Below are positions 37,677-46,060 of a stretch of DNA of 56,042 nt, one piece after another. Source of the DNA: Rhodocyclaceae bacterium (GTDB lineage: Bacteria > Pseudomonadota > Gammaproteobacteria > Burkholderiales > Rhodocyclaceae); the NCBI GenBank assembly GCA_003963315.1, contig RXJP01000031.1, positions 1 through 56,042 of the forward strand, given 5' to 3'. A program made the translations under genes and the position numbers. The notes under the pieces are model-generated. The model saw only the letters and a program-made list of their open reading frames with translations. It was not told where the DNA came from and did not search any database. Numbering within the stretch: position 1 is the first letter of the stretch; each line of letters begins with the position of its first letter.

Positions 37677-39629
37677 TCATGTCAAATGATGGAGAACCAA
37701 ACGGCCTTCCTGACGTTCAATACGCAACAATGCGCGATCCGTGGCGTGGCCAAGATTGGGAACCAAACTAGGATAGTTGTGTTGAAAATCGGAATAACCG
37801 TGGGCAACCAACACGTAATCGTAGCCGCTCAACTCCTCTCGCAAATGGGCCTCTTCAACCGGGCAAGACCACATGTCATTGGCAAAATGGGGAGGGCCAA
37901 GAGAATAACAGTCCCTATTGGCTGATCGCGGCAGGATTTCGTGACGGGTTTCCCAGAACTCTAATCCGTTCGAGCCTTGCCAGACGATATAAACAGAACC
38001 TTTACCGTCAGATGGCAGGGGAAGGGAAGCAACCCAGTCCTGAATCGCCTTGCGTTGAGCCCGCTGTGCTGGGGCGATGCTCGCTCCATTTAGAACCTGG
38101 GCACAGACTAAAATCATGACAAATACGAAGCCCCAGCGAGCAGCGGAAAACCACCCAGAGTGGAAATTCGTACGTGAAAGTTGCCTTCTGCCATCCCAAG
38201 CCAATGTCGCCCATCCCAGAGCCGACAAGGCCCAAGCCAGATAATAGGTATTTTGGAATCGTTTAAACGAAGCAATGGTCAGAGCTTCATACTCAGAAAA
38301 CGCGTATAGGTAAAACAATAGCTGCACTAAGGAAAACAAAAATCCTGAAATGGTCAGCACGAACAAGGCCATCAATTGGCGGTAACGTTCTGTTCCTGGT
38401 GTCGCCACAAGGACCGCTACCAGGCCCAGAAGGAGTGTTCCTTGCGTCAAAACCCATGGTGAATAACCCGAGATTTCGACTAGGTGACTGAAAAAACCAC
38501 TAATCCCCTTATAGAAGGAGAATGAAATAGAAAACGGCTCCGAATAACCCAACCAGTGATCTAAGTAGCGGGTGACGATAATTCTTTCACGCTCGGTAGA
38601 GCAACAATTCAGTCCCCGGATGAATAACTCACCAATGCCGAAACGTCCGTAGCCGCGTGCGAGACCATCCGACTCCACATAATGGTTCCATAAAGCAGAA
38701 AGCAGCATCGCTGGTATCGGAAGGATGGCCCAGGGCCAAGTCGATCTGAACAGGGTGAGACTTTTTCCAACCCATCCGCCGCCGCTCAGACGAAGGGCCA
38801 CTCCCGAAATCACTAACGAGTCCATCACCATGACCACACACGCCACCAACGCGAGCGACGTCCCGGCATGCTTTGCGAGTACCAGGGTTATAAACATTAG
38901 AGCGAGCGGCCAACGTGGTCCCGTTTCCTCACGAATTACCAAGTAAGCGCTGATCAAGCCGGCAAAACAAACGGACAGAACATGATCAATCAGAACACTT
39001 GACCATCCGTGCCCGAGGAAACGTATCAAGACCAACGACAGGGTGATCGAAGCCATCAGTACCACTGGCCCTCGACGACTGGCCAAACCAAAAAAAGGAA
39101 TGCAATGGGCCAGTAGGATTAATGCATACGCGAAATATGCTCCTCCCTCCGAATATCCTAAGATAGTCAGTACGAAGTAGGCAAATAAAGCGGTACCAGG
39201 AGGATAGTCCTGAAAGTACAGCGGGTTCGGTTCAAAGTGGAAAGTATTGGCGCTGACCACCGCCCTAATCACCGTACCCCAATGGGAGAACTCATCCCAG
39301 TCGTGAAACAATTGCTGGCGGTTACTTATATAAAGGGCAAAAAATAAGGTGGCTACAATAGGCCAAAGCAGACTCCCTTGAAAAAAACTGGGCCAATCTC
39401 CACGCATCTGCCAAACCGATTTAGCTCCAACCAAAGCACCGATCAATCCTAGATTAATCAAGAGCCAGCAAGTTGGTCGCAGCAGAGCAACATAATCCGA
39501 AAGAAATAACAATCCGCTAATGAGCCCGACCAAGACAGGTGGGGTGATTGTTGCCGGCATCCTTCCCCAACGCATCAATCCGTAACACAGCCCCACAAGG
39601 CAAATGAATAACAAAAAAAGCGAAAACAT
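37677..39629 (-). CDS. Multi-spanning membrane protein, probable GT-C glycosyltransferase
   Basis: 650 aa, about eleven or twelve membrane helices and a soluble C-terminal tail of about 110 residues. An early periplasmic loop holds HDWDEFSHWG near 110 followed by FQDYPPGTALFAYFV. This acidic pair in the first loop and the YPP segment are typical of GT-C enzymes that use polyprenyl-phosphate sugars (ArnT/PMT style). A good ribosome site (AGGGATAAG) precedes the ATG. It begins the lower-GC block, after a 269-bp gap. The donor may come from the GT2 gene downstream. I do not recognise a named subfamily. Confidence 0.7.
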   Translation of the reverse strand: MFSLFLLFICLVGLCYGLMRWGRMPATITPPVLVGLISGLLFLSDYVALLRPTCWLLINLGLIGALVGAKSVWQMRGDWPSFFQGSLLWPIVATLFFALYISNRQQLFHDWDEFSHWGTVIRAVVSANTFHFEPNPLYFQDYPPGTALFAYFVLTILGYSEGGAYFAYALILLAHCIPFFGLASRRGPVVLMASITLSLVLIRFLGHGWSSVLIDHVLSVCFAGLISAYLVIREETGPRWPLALMFITLVLAKHAGTSLALVACVVMVMDSLVISGVALRLSGGGWVGKSLTLFRSTWPWAILPIPAMLLSALWNHYVESDGLARGYGRFGIGELFIRGLNCCSTERERIIVTRYLDHWLGYSEPFSISFSFYKGISGFFSHLVEISGYSPWVLTQGTLLLGLVAVLVATPGTERYRQLMALFVLTISGFLFSLVQLLFYLYAFSEYEALTIASFKRFQNTYYLAWALSALGWATLAWDGRRQLSRTNFHSGWFSAARWGFVFVMILVCAQVLNGASIAPAQRAQRKAIQDWVASLPLPSDGKGSVYIVWQGSNGLEFWETRHEILPRSANRDCYSLGPPHFANDMWSCPVEEAHLREELSGYDYVLVAHGYSDFQHNYPSLVPNLGHATDRALLRIERQEGRLVLHHLT

Positions 39630-39898
39630 GGCTTATCCCTTTAACCGCTTAAACAGATTATCCCGAGCCACGCTATGAGCCACTTTCCATTATTGAGATT
39701 GCGACGCCCTCTAATTAATTACCAATACCAGATGAAATTTACAATTCTTGATAATGATCGCTCTGGTGCAAGGATTCAGAATAGCAATGCGTTTGGGTAG
39801 TACCCTCGAAGCTTGGTTAGTCGTCCTTACTATTTCATAAACCCATAAGGGAAGTAATTTGTTCAACCGTAATGGATTCGCCTTTTATTTATGAACAA
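39630..39898. other. AT-rich intergenic gap between triad 2 and the lower-GC block
   Basis: 269 bp with no open frame and no clear hairpin terminator. It separates the dense legionaminic-type operon (ending at 39899) from the next four-gene block, so that block probably has its own promoter here; I could not pick out a convincing one. Confidence 0.5.
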
Positions 39899-40540
39899 TC
39901 AAAGCAATATGAAATTACGGATAATATGCAAACCGATTAATCCACTTTTCTCAGGGTGAAACTGGCACCCATATACATTGCCTTGGCGAACCGCAGCGCA
40001 AATACGAATGCCTTCATACTCACACTCGGCCAGCTTTGCGGTGGGAGAGGCGGGGACACACGAAAAAGAATGGACAAAATATGCTGCAGGACGCTCAATC
40101 AAATCAGTAAAAATTGTGCCCTGCCAATTAATCCCAGATGGCGTTATTAGCTCGCTCCAACCGATGTGCGGGGTCTTACGCCAGTGGCCATTGCCAGCGT
40201 CGTTGGGAATGGCCTCGACCCGTCCTGCGATCACCCCAAGGCCAGGCGTCAGGTGATGCTCATCGCTCTCGGTAAACAACATCTGCATGCCGAGGCAGAT
40301 GCCCAGCACCGGCTTGCCACTAGCACAAGCGGCGCGAATCGGCTCGACCAGGCCGCGGCTATTCAGCTCGCGCATGCCGTCGACAAAGGCGCCAACCCCG
40401 GGCAGGACAAGGTAGTCCGCCGCAGCGATGTCGGCGGGGTTCTCAGTCTGCAGCACCTCGGCACCGCAGGCCTCGAAGGCCCGGCTGACGCTCAAGAGGT
40501 TGCCGATGCCATAGTCGATGAGGGTAACTCGCTTCTTCAT
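39899..40540 (-). CDS. hisH: HisH-like glutaminase subunit of triad 2
   Basis: 213-aa class I glutamine amidotransferase with intact C82 (GICLGMQ), H195 and E197 (QFHPEKS). It overlaps its HisF partner by 4 bp and is last in the operon that begins at wbpB. Sequence is clearly diverged from the triad 1 HisH (for example TPHIGWSEL against VPHMGWNRV), so the two are not a recent duplication. It supplies ammonia for acetamidino formation on a sugar, probably the legionaminic-type residue encoded upstream. Confidence 0.88.
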   Translation of the reverse strand: MKKRVTLIDYGIGNLLSVSRAFEACGAEVLQTENPADIAAADYLVLPGVGAFVDGMRELNSRGLVEPIRAACASGKPVLGICLGMQMLFTESDEHHLTPGLGVIAGRVEAIPNDAGNGHWRKTPHIGWSELITPSGINWQGTIFTDLIERPAAYFVHSFSCVPASPTAKLAECEYEGIRICAAVRQGNVYGCQFHPEKSGLIGLHIIRNFILL

Positions 40541-41298
40541 AGCTTGCGCACCTGCAGCCCGGCGGCGAGGGCATCCTGGCGCACCTCGCCGATGCTCATC
40601 CGCTTGTAGTGAAACACGTCGGCGATGGCCACCGCGTCGACGCCACCGTCGCGCACCGCCGCGTTGAAATGCTCCTGAGAGCCCATCCCACCGCTGCCGA
40701 TCACCGGCAGGCGGACCGCTGAGGTGACTGCCTTGAACAGCTCGATGTCGAAGCCGCGCTTGGTCCCCTCCTGGTCCACCGAGGTGACCAGCAGCTCGCC
40801 AGCGCCCAGCTGCTCGGCCTGGCGCACCCAGGCGATAACATCGAGGCCCGTGCGCTCACGGCCATTGTCCACGTAGGCTTCCCATCCCCCCTCCGGCCGA
40901 CGCTTGGCCTCCACCGAGACCACGCAGCACTGGCTACCGAAGCGGCGTGAGATTTCGCTGATCAGCTCGGGACGCTTGACCGCCGCGGTATTGATCGCCA
41001 CCTTGTCGGCCCCGGCGCGCAGCATGTCACGCACGTCATCGGTGGAGCGGATGCCCCCGCCGACGGTAAGCGGAATGAACACGTCCTTGGCCGTCCGGCG
41101 GACGATGTCCTTGAGGCTGTTGCGCCCGTAGAGGCTAGCCACGATGTCCATGTAGATCAGCTCGTCGGCGCCTTCGGCGTAATAGCGATGGGCGAACTCC
41201 TGGGGGTCGCCAACCACGCGCAGACCTTCCAGGTGAATACCCTTGATCAGATTTGGGCCCTTGATGTCTAGCCGCGGGATGATACGGATATTGGCCAT
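40537..41298 (-). CDS. hisF: HisF-like ammonia-channel subunit of triad 2
   Basis: 253 aa from ATG 41296-41298 (open frame continues upstream inside the amidotransferase gene). It aligns with HisF without gaps over the first 130 residues: Asp11 is kept (PRLDIKG) but the position of Asp130 is Glu (VVSVEAK). That is the reverse of triad 1. Loss of one catalytic Asp argues against IGP synthesis and for a pure ammonia-channel role with the adjacent amidotransferase. Two bases separate it from that gene. Confidence 0.88.
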   Translation of the reverse strand: MANIRIIPRLDIKGPNLIKGIHLEGLRVVGDPQEFAHRYYAEGADELIYMDIVASLYGRNSLKDIVRRTAKDVFIPLTVGGGIRSTDDVRDMLRAGADKVAINTAAVKRPELISEISRRFGSQCCVVSVEAKRRPEGGWEAYVDNGRERTGLDVIAWVRQAEQLGAGELLVTSVDQEGTKRGFDIELFKAVTSAVRLPVIGSGGMGSQEHFNAAVRDGGVDAVAIADVFHYKRMSIGEVRQDALAAGLQVRKL

Positions 41299-41300
41299 GC

Positions 41301-42623
41301 CTAGCCTTCGTTGCCCCAAACGGTGTGGCGCAGCTTCCATTCCCCGCCGTCCAGCCGCCAAAGGTGGGGCGAACGGAACGAGTCGGCCAGGTTCATGAAG
41401 TAGTCCTTGTCCATGATAGGCTGCTCAAACATCTTCGAGGCCTCTGGGAACTCGTTGGCTGGGATGCTCAGGTACTTGAAGATCTCGTCGGCGAAGCGGG
41501 ACGGAAATTCGCCGTCGAAGCGGCGGGCGAGGGCCACACCCTCGTCGCGGGTGATATCACCAGAACGGATTTCCTGGGCGGCATCATAGGTGGCGCGGCC
41601 GATACCGAACTTGACGAAGGTGGTGTAGTAGTGGAAGTCGTCGATCCGGTCGTCGATGCTGTTGTACTTGCTGTAGGTGCCCGGTGTGCGTTCGGGTGAG
41701 GCCTGGAAGCCGCCGTGCTCGACCGAGTAGTAGTAGCAGCTCTGCGGATGCCACTTCAGGTAGTAGCCCAGATAGTGCACCTCGACCTTCTGCTCCTCGA
41801 TCTGGTTGGGATCGGCGGGCAGGTAGGGATTGAGCTCGTAGTCCTCGACCCCGAACTGGCCCTTCAGGTCAGTCAGCGAGGTGCCGCCGAGGTAGATCTG
41901 GGACTTGTCGGCGGCGGTGAAGTAGGACCAATCGCGCTTGGCGGTCTGGGTGTCAGCGATCGGGTTGCCGTACTCGGCCTCGTTCTCCCCGTAGAAGACC
42001 AAGGGAATCTTGTGCAGCAGGGCCATTTTCGGCGCCAGTGACTTCTGGCCGAACATGAAAGGCTGGAAGGGATGAAACAAGTTCTCCACGGCAAGGCGAG
42101 TGATCAGCCGGTGGATTCGCCCGTTAGGGGTACATAGGAAATTGTCGAAGCCGGCGTGGATCCAGCTCTGGAAGTTCTTCCAGCCCCACTCGGTATACAC
42201 GTGGGGGGCCCAGGTGACGGTCAGTGGGTGCATCCCGTACTTGGTCCGCAGCATATGGGCCGCATAGAAGCTATCCTTGCCGCCGGAGCCCGGGACGACG
42301 CAATCGTAGCTGCCGTCGTTGCGCCGGTAACGGTCGCAAAGCTCACGCAGTTGGCGCTCGCGCTCGTCCCAGTCGATCGTCTTATGCTTCTGCTCAGCCA
42401 TCCGGCAGGCATCGCAGACGCCCTGCTCGTCGAAGTGAATGGTCTTCTTCTTACTGTCCTTGGTGTGCCCGTACTCGACTGCCGAATTGGGCCGCTGGTT
42501 GGAGATGACACAGCGGGTGCAGAACGCCACGTCATGGGGCAGGCCGTACTTGGTCTCGTGGGGACCGTTCTCCCGCGTATAGGGCGTCGGGTCGAACTCG
42601 CGGCGCGAGGGATATCGGGACAT
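41301..42623 (-). CDS. N-acetyl sugar amidotransferase of triad 2 (legionaminic-type operon)
   Basis: 440 aa from ATG 42621-42623, with GGAG nine bases upstream. Cys pairs C35/C38 and C70/C73 and PP-loop SGGKDS (113-118). It is longer than WbpG/PseA (about 375 aa), with an extended N-terminus and C-terminus. The position, 4 bp after the CMP-transferase and followed by HisF and HisH, suggests it makes an acetamidino group on legionaminic acid or a precursor, as PtmG does in Campylobacter and as found in Legionella O-antigen (5-acetamidino-7-acetamido). Substrate is inferred from context. Confidence 0.87.
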   Translation of the reverse strand: MSRYPSRREFDPTPYTRENGPHETKYGLPHDVAFCTRCVISNQRPNSAVEYGHTKDSKKKTIHFDEQGVCDACRMAEQKHKTIDWDERERQLRELCDRYRRNDGSYDCVVPGSGGKDSFYAAHMLRTKYGMHPLTVTWAPHVYTEWGWKNFQSWIHAGFDNFLCTPNGRIHRLITRLAVENLFHPFQPFMFGQKSLAPKMALLHKIPLVFYGENEAEYGNPIADTQTAKRDWSYFTAADKSQIYLGGTSLTDLKGQFGVEDYELNPYLPADPNQIEEQKVEVHYLGYYLKWHPQSCYYYSVEHGGFQASPERTPGTYSKYNSIDDRIDDFHYYTTFVKFGIGRATYDAAQEIRSGDITRDEGVALARRFDGEFPSRFADEIFKYLSIPANEFPEASKMFEQPIMDKDYFMNLADSFRSPHLWRLDGGEWKLRHTVWGNEG

Positions 42624-42627
42624 CTGT

Positions 42628-43308
42628 CTAATCTCCAATCAACAATTCAAGGTGAGCGAAGTCCGCCTCGGTGTCCAGGTCCACCGAGCGGTCGGCGGGC
42701 ATAACATGGGCAATGGTCGAGGGGTTGAGGAAAGTCCTGTGCGCAATGTACCAAGCGCAATCGGCGAAATAAACCGCACCGTTCAACGCATAGATGGTCT
42801 CCAGGTCCTGGCGGCGGGTGGCCGTGACCGGCGGCAATATCGGCGCCAGGGTCCGGTCGGCGCCCAGCCGGTACATCCAGAACGGGCTCTCGCTGACCTC
42901 GCGGACACTGACGCAGGCGGACGCGCCGGCGGCAAGGCAGGCTTCAGCGCAGGCATCGATGTCGGCTGCGGTACGTAGCGGACTGGTGGGCTGGAGCAAC
43001 ACGAAATAGTCATAGCCCGGACAGCGGGCGAGTGCGTCGATGATCACGTCGGCGCTGGTAGCAGTATCGGTGGCCAGCGCCGGGTCGCGCATGAAAGGCA
43101 CCTCGCAGCCAAAGCGGGCTGCGGCCTCAGCGATTTCACTGTCATCGGTGGACAGGATCACTCGGTCCACACAGGCGGCGGCCAACGCCGCCTCGACCGT
43201 ATGGGCAATCAGCGGCTTGCCGCCTACCATACGGATGTTCTTCCGTGGCACACCCTTCGAGCCGCCGCGGGCGGTGATGATGGCGAGGACCGACTTCCCC
43301 TGAATCAT
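42628..43308 (-). CDS. legF: CMP-nonulosonic acid cytidylyltransferase (LegF/PtmB/NeuA family)
   Basis: 226 aa from ATG 43306-43308. The N-terminal AIITARGGSKGVPRKNI motif is that of CMP-sialic-acid-type synthetases; FVLLQPTSPLR near 102 and a C-terminal metal-site stretch follow. It activates the nonulosonic acid with CTP in the cytoplasm, giving the donor for a transferase. In this operon the product is most likely CMP-legionaminic acid. The gap to ptmE is 4 bp. Confidence 0.9.
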   Translation of the reverse strand: MIQGKSVLAIITARGGSKGVPRKNIRMVGGKPLIAHTVEAALAAACVDRVILSTDDSEIAEAAARFGCEVPFMRDPALATDTATSADVIIDALARCPGYDYFVLLQPTSPLRTAADIDACAEACLAAGASACVSVREVSESPFWMYRLGADRTLAPILPPVTATRRQDLETIYALNGAVYFADCAWYIAHRTFLNPSTIAHVMPADRSVDLDTEADFAHLELLIGD

Positions 43309-43312
43309 TGCG

Positions 43313-44353
43313 TCAGCCCGTCCATTCGTCCTGGGCCTTTTCGAATTCCTCGAGACGTCCAATGTCGAGCCAGTATTCTCGCAGCGGGAAGGCCGAGGCG
43401 GTCTTGCCCGCTGCGGTGACCTTGTCGAATAAGTTGGGCATGTCGAGGTACTGGTCGCTGGGAACGTGGTTCATCACGTCAGGCGATAGGACATAGATGC
43501 CGGCATTTACAAAAAACTTCTGCACCGGCTTCTCGTCGATGCCCTCTATCCGCGTGCCGTTCATCCGGACCACGCCATAGGGGACCTGAAAATCATATTC
43601 ACGGACCGCCATAGTCGCCGAGGCCTGGTGCTCTTTGTGGAACTGGAGCATGGCGTCGAAGCGAACCTTCGTCAGGAGGTCGCCGTTCATGACAAAGAAC
43701 GGTTCCTGCGGCCAGGAAGGTAGCAGCGAGAGGGCGCCAGCCGTTCCTAGGCGCTTGTCCTCGCGCAGGTAGCGGATCGAGACACCCCAACGCGAGCCGT
43801 CGCCGAAATGGTCCATGATGGTCTCGGCCATGTAGTTGACCGAGATGAAAAAATTGCAGAAACCCTGCTCAACGAAGCCCTCGAGGATGTTCTCGAGGAT
43901 GGGCTTGCCCCCGACGTGGAGCATGGGCTTGGGGCAGTTTTCGGTCAACGGGCGCAGGCGGGAGCCGAGACCGCCTGCCATCAGCACCACACAGTTGCTG
44001 TGCTGAACGATGCCAGCCAGTTCGTCCAAAGTAGCGAGCCCGGTCACGAACCGGTTGGCGTCCACCAGTGGAATGTGGTGGAGCACCTTGCGGCGCATAA
44101 CCGCGAGCAGTTCCTGGCGCGACCAGGCTGGGTCAGCCACCACAGGATTGGGATTCATCACCTCGGCGGTGCGGATCGACAGATCCACCCCGCGCAGCAG
44201 GGCGCGGCGCACGTCACCATCGCTGAGCAGGCCCTGCAGCCGGCCATCGGCGTCGGTGACCACCGCTAACTGAATGCCAGAGGCATCGATGCGGGCGAGG
44301 GCGTCCCGCAGCGACATCTCTGGACTAACGATCACCTGTTTCCAGTCCTTCAT
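43313..44353 (-). CDS. ptmE: CBS-domain sugar-1-phosphate nucleotidyltransferase (PtmE type)
   Basis: 346 aa from ATG 44351-44353. Two CBS domains (about 1-115) precede a nucleotidyltransferase domain with VLMAGGLGSRLRPLTENCPKPML. This architecture is that of PtmE (Cj1329), the glucosamine-1-phosphate guanylyltransferase that gives legionaminic-acid synthesis its GDP-linked precursors. Its presence argues that this operon follows the Campylobacter GDP route rather than a UDP route. The isomerase PtmF is not in the window. CBS domains suggest nucleotide control. Confidence 0.88.
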   Translation of the reverse strand: MKDWKQVIVSPEMSLRDALARIDASGIQLAVVTDADGRLQGLLSDGDVRRALLRGVDLSIRTAEVMNPNPVVADPAWSRQELLAVMRRKVLHHIPLVDANRFVTGLATLDELAGIVQHSNCVVLMAGGLGSRLRPLTENCPKPMLHVGGKPILENILEGFVEQGFCNFFISVNYMAETIMDHFGDGSRWGVSIRYLREDKRLGTAGALSLLPSWPQEPFFVMNGDLLTKVRFDAMLQFHKEHQASATMAVREYDFQVPYGVVRMNGTRIEGIDEKPVQKFFVNAGIYVLSPDVMNHVPSDQYLDMPNLFDKVTAAGKTASAFPLREYWLDIGRLEEFEKAQDEWTG

Positions 44354-44354
44354 C

Positions 44355-44999
44355 TCATCCCTTCCTTTGCACTCGGGCTGGCACCCCGACATGGGTTTCC
44401 CCACCAGGTACGTCGCGACGGACTATGGCGCCGGCGGCGACTACCGCTCCATCGCCGACACGGACGCTGGGGAGGACGGTGGCACCGGCACCGACGAAGG
44501 CGCAGTGACCGAGGGCAACATTGCCGCAGAGGGTGGCCCCGGGGGCAATGAAAGCGTCATCGCCAACGATGACATCGTGGTCAAGGGAGGCCGCTGTGTT
44601 CACCACCGCATTGCGCCCGATGCGGACCCCGCACTGGACTACTGCGCCGGCCATCAGTTGGCAACCCTCCCCCAGCTCCACCTCGCGACCAACGATGGCC
44701 GACGGGTGAATCACCCGGGCGAAACGGAAGCCCCGCGCCGCGAGGCGCTGGTGCAGGGCTGCACGAGCAACAGTGGAAGGATTGGCGCCCAGGCCGTTAG
44801 CGAGGAGGCAGTCTTCTACGGCCAGACCCTCGAGAATTTCGTCCCCGCCCAGCACGGGGACATCGAAAATCCGGCTGCCGACGACCAGCCCCGGATCGAT
44901 TAGTCCACGTACCCGCGCGCCCCCAGTGAGCAGGGCGTCGAGGACCACGCGGCCATGGCCGCCAGCCGCGATCACGATGATGTCTTCACCGGTCGTCAT
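44355..44999 (-). CDS. PglD/NeuD-family sugar O- or N-acetyltransferase (probable LegH role)
   Basis: 214 aa. An N-terminal Rossmann-like nucleotide-sugar domain (IAAGGHGRVVLDAL) and a C-terminal left-handed beta helix of hexapeptide repeats (about 95-200), with catalytic-type His in ASLDHDVIVGDD. In this operon the missing step is 4-N-acetylation of the aminosugar between LegC and LegG, so a LegH-like role is likely; O-acetylation as in NeuD is the alternative. The start overlaps legI by 14 bp. Confidence 0.85.
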   Translation of the reverse strand: MTTGEDIIVIAAGGHGRVVLDALLTGGARVRGLIDPGLVVGSRIFDVPVLGGDEILEGLAVEDCLLANGLGANPSTVARAALHQRLAARGFRFARVIHPSAIVGREVELGEGCQLMAGAVVQCGVRIGRNAVVNTAASLDHDVIVGDDAFIAPGATLCGNVALGHCAFVGAGATVLPSVRVGDGAVVAAGAIVRRDVPGGETHVGVPARVQRKG

Positions 45000-46059
45000 C
45001 GATCAGCTCGTCGGTCTGGTAATCGCGTGAGGCGGGGCGGCCCTGCAATGCCCAGTAGCGGAAGGGAGAGACCCCGTTGCCCGGGCGCTTAACCGCGAGC
45101 ATCAGGGGCTGGCCGGACGCCAGTGGCATGGCTGCCACCAGGCTCTTGCGTGCCGCAACCCGGTTACCCACCTCGGCAGGAGTCGGACGCTTGATCCCGT
45201 CGCCCAGGGCGACCTCGATGTCGCGGACTGCAGCGACCATCGCCACCAGTTCGGAAGGCTCGAGGGAGGCCCGATGGTCAGGTCCGGGCAAGGTCTTGTC
45301 GAGGGTGAAGTGCTTTTCGATCAGACCCGCGCCGCGGGCCACCGCCGCCACCGGCACGTGGATACCTTCGGTATGGTCGGAATAGCCCACCGGCAGGCCG
45401 AAGGCAGCGGAGAGCGTATCCATCGCGCGCAGGTTCACTTCGCCGATCGGCGCCGGATATTCGGTAGTGCAGTGGAGCAGGGTCACTGCCCCGTGCAGGG
45501 CGGCCTGGCCGGCGGGGCTGGCATAAGCCGCGGCGAAGGCGGCAGGGCCTGGTGGCGCACCGGGGGCGCTTGCATAGGCGAAGGCCAGCACGCCAAGGGC
45601 TTCCTCCACCTCAGCGAGGGCACTCATTCCAGTAGACAGGATCACCCGCCGCGCGGCGCGACCAATTTCCAGCAGGAAGGGCGCGTTGGTCAGATCGCCC
45701 GACGACACCTTGATGGTATCGAGCCCGAAGCGGCCGCAGAGCAGGGCGAGACTGGCCGAATCGAAGGGGGTGGCGAGGAAGGTGATTCCCCGCTCGCGGC
45801 AGCGGGCGATCAGGGCGTCATGGTCGGCCTCACTTAATTCGAGCCGACGCAGCATCTCATACTGGGTCTCCGGGCCGTCGGTGGTGCGCTTCTGGTAGTC
45901 GGCTTTGGGCGCTGACGGAGAGACCAGCGAGGCCGCGGTGAAGGTCTGGAACTTGACCGCATCGGCCCCAGCACGGGCAGCGGCATCCACCAGATCGAGG
46001 GCCATCGCCAACGACCCGTTGTGGTTCACCCCCGCCTCGGCAATGATGTAAGTCGCCAT
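44986..46059 (-). CDS. legI: Legionaminic acid synthase (NeuB/LegI family)
   Basis: 357 aa. A PEP-condensing TIM barrel (AEAGVNHNGSLAMALDLV, GADAVKFQTF) is followed by a C-terminal antifreeze-like SAF domain (about 285-340, RKSLVAAMPLASGQPL). It condenses phosphoenolpyruvate with a 2,4-diacetamido-2,4,6-trideoxyhexose to make the nonulosonic acid. The neighbouring LegB, LegC and LegG point to legionaminic rather than sialic acid. It ends inside the acetyltransferase gene. Confidence 0.93.
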   Translation of the reverse strand: MATYIIAEAGVNHNGSLAMALDLVDAAARAGADAVKFQTFTAASLVSPSAPKADYQKRTTDGPETQYEMLRRLELSEADHDALIARCRERGITFLATPFDSASLALLCGRFGLDTIKVSSGDLTNAPFLLEIGRAARRVILSTGMSALAEVEEALGVLAFAYASAPGAPPGPAAFAAAYASPAGQAALHGAVTLLHCTTEYPAPIGEVNLRAMDTLSAAFGLPVGYSDHTEGIHVPVAAVARGAGLIEKHFTLDKTLPGPDHRASLEPSELVAMVAAVRDIEVALGDGIKRPTPAEVGNRVAARKSLVAAMPLASGQPLMLAVKRPGNGVSPFRYWALQGRPASRDYQTDELIDDDR

Positions 46060-46060
46060 C

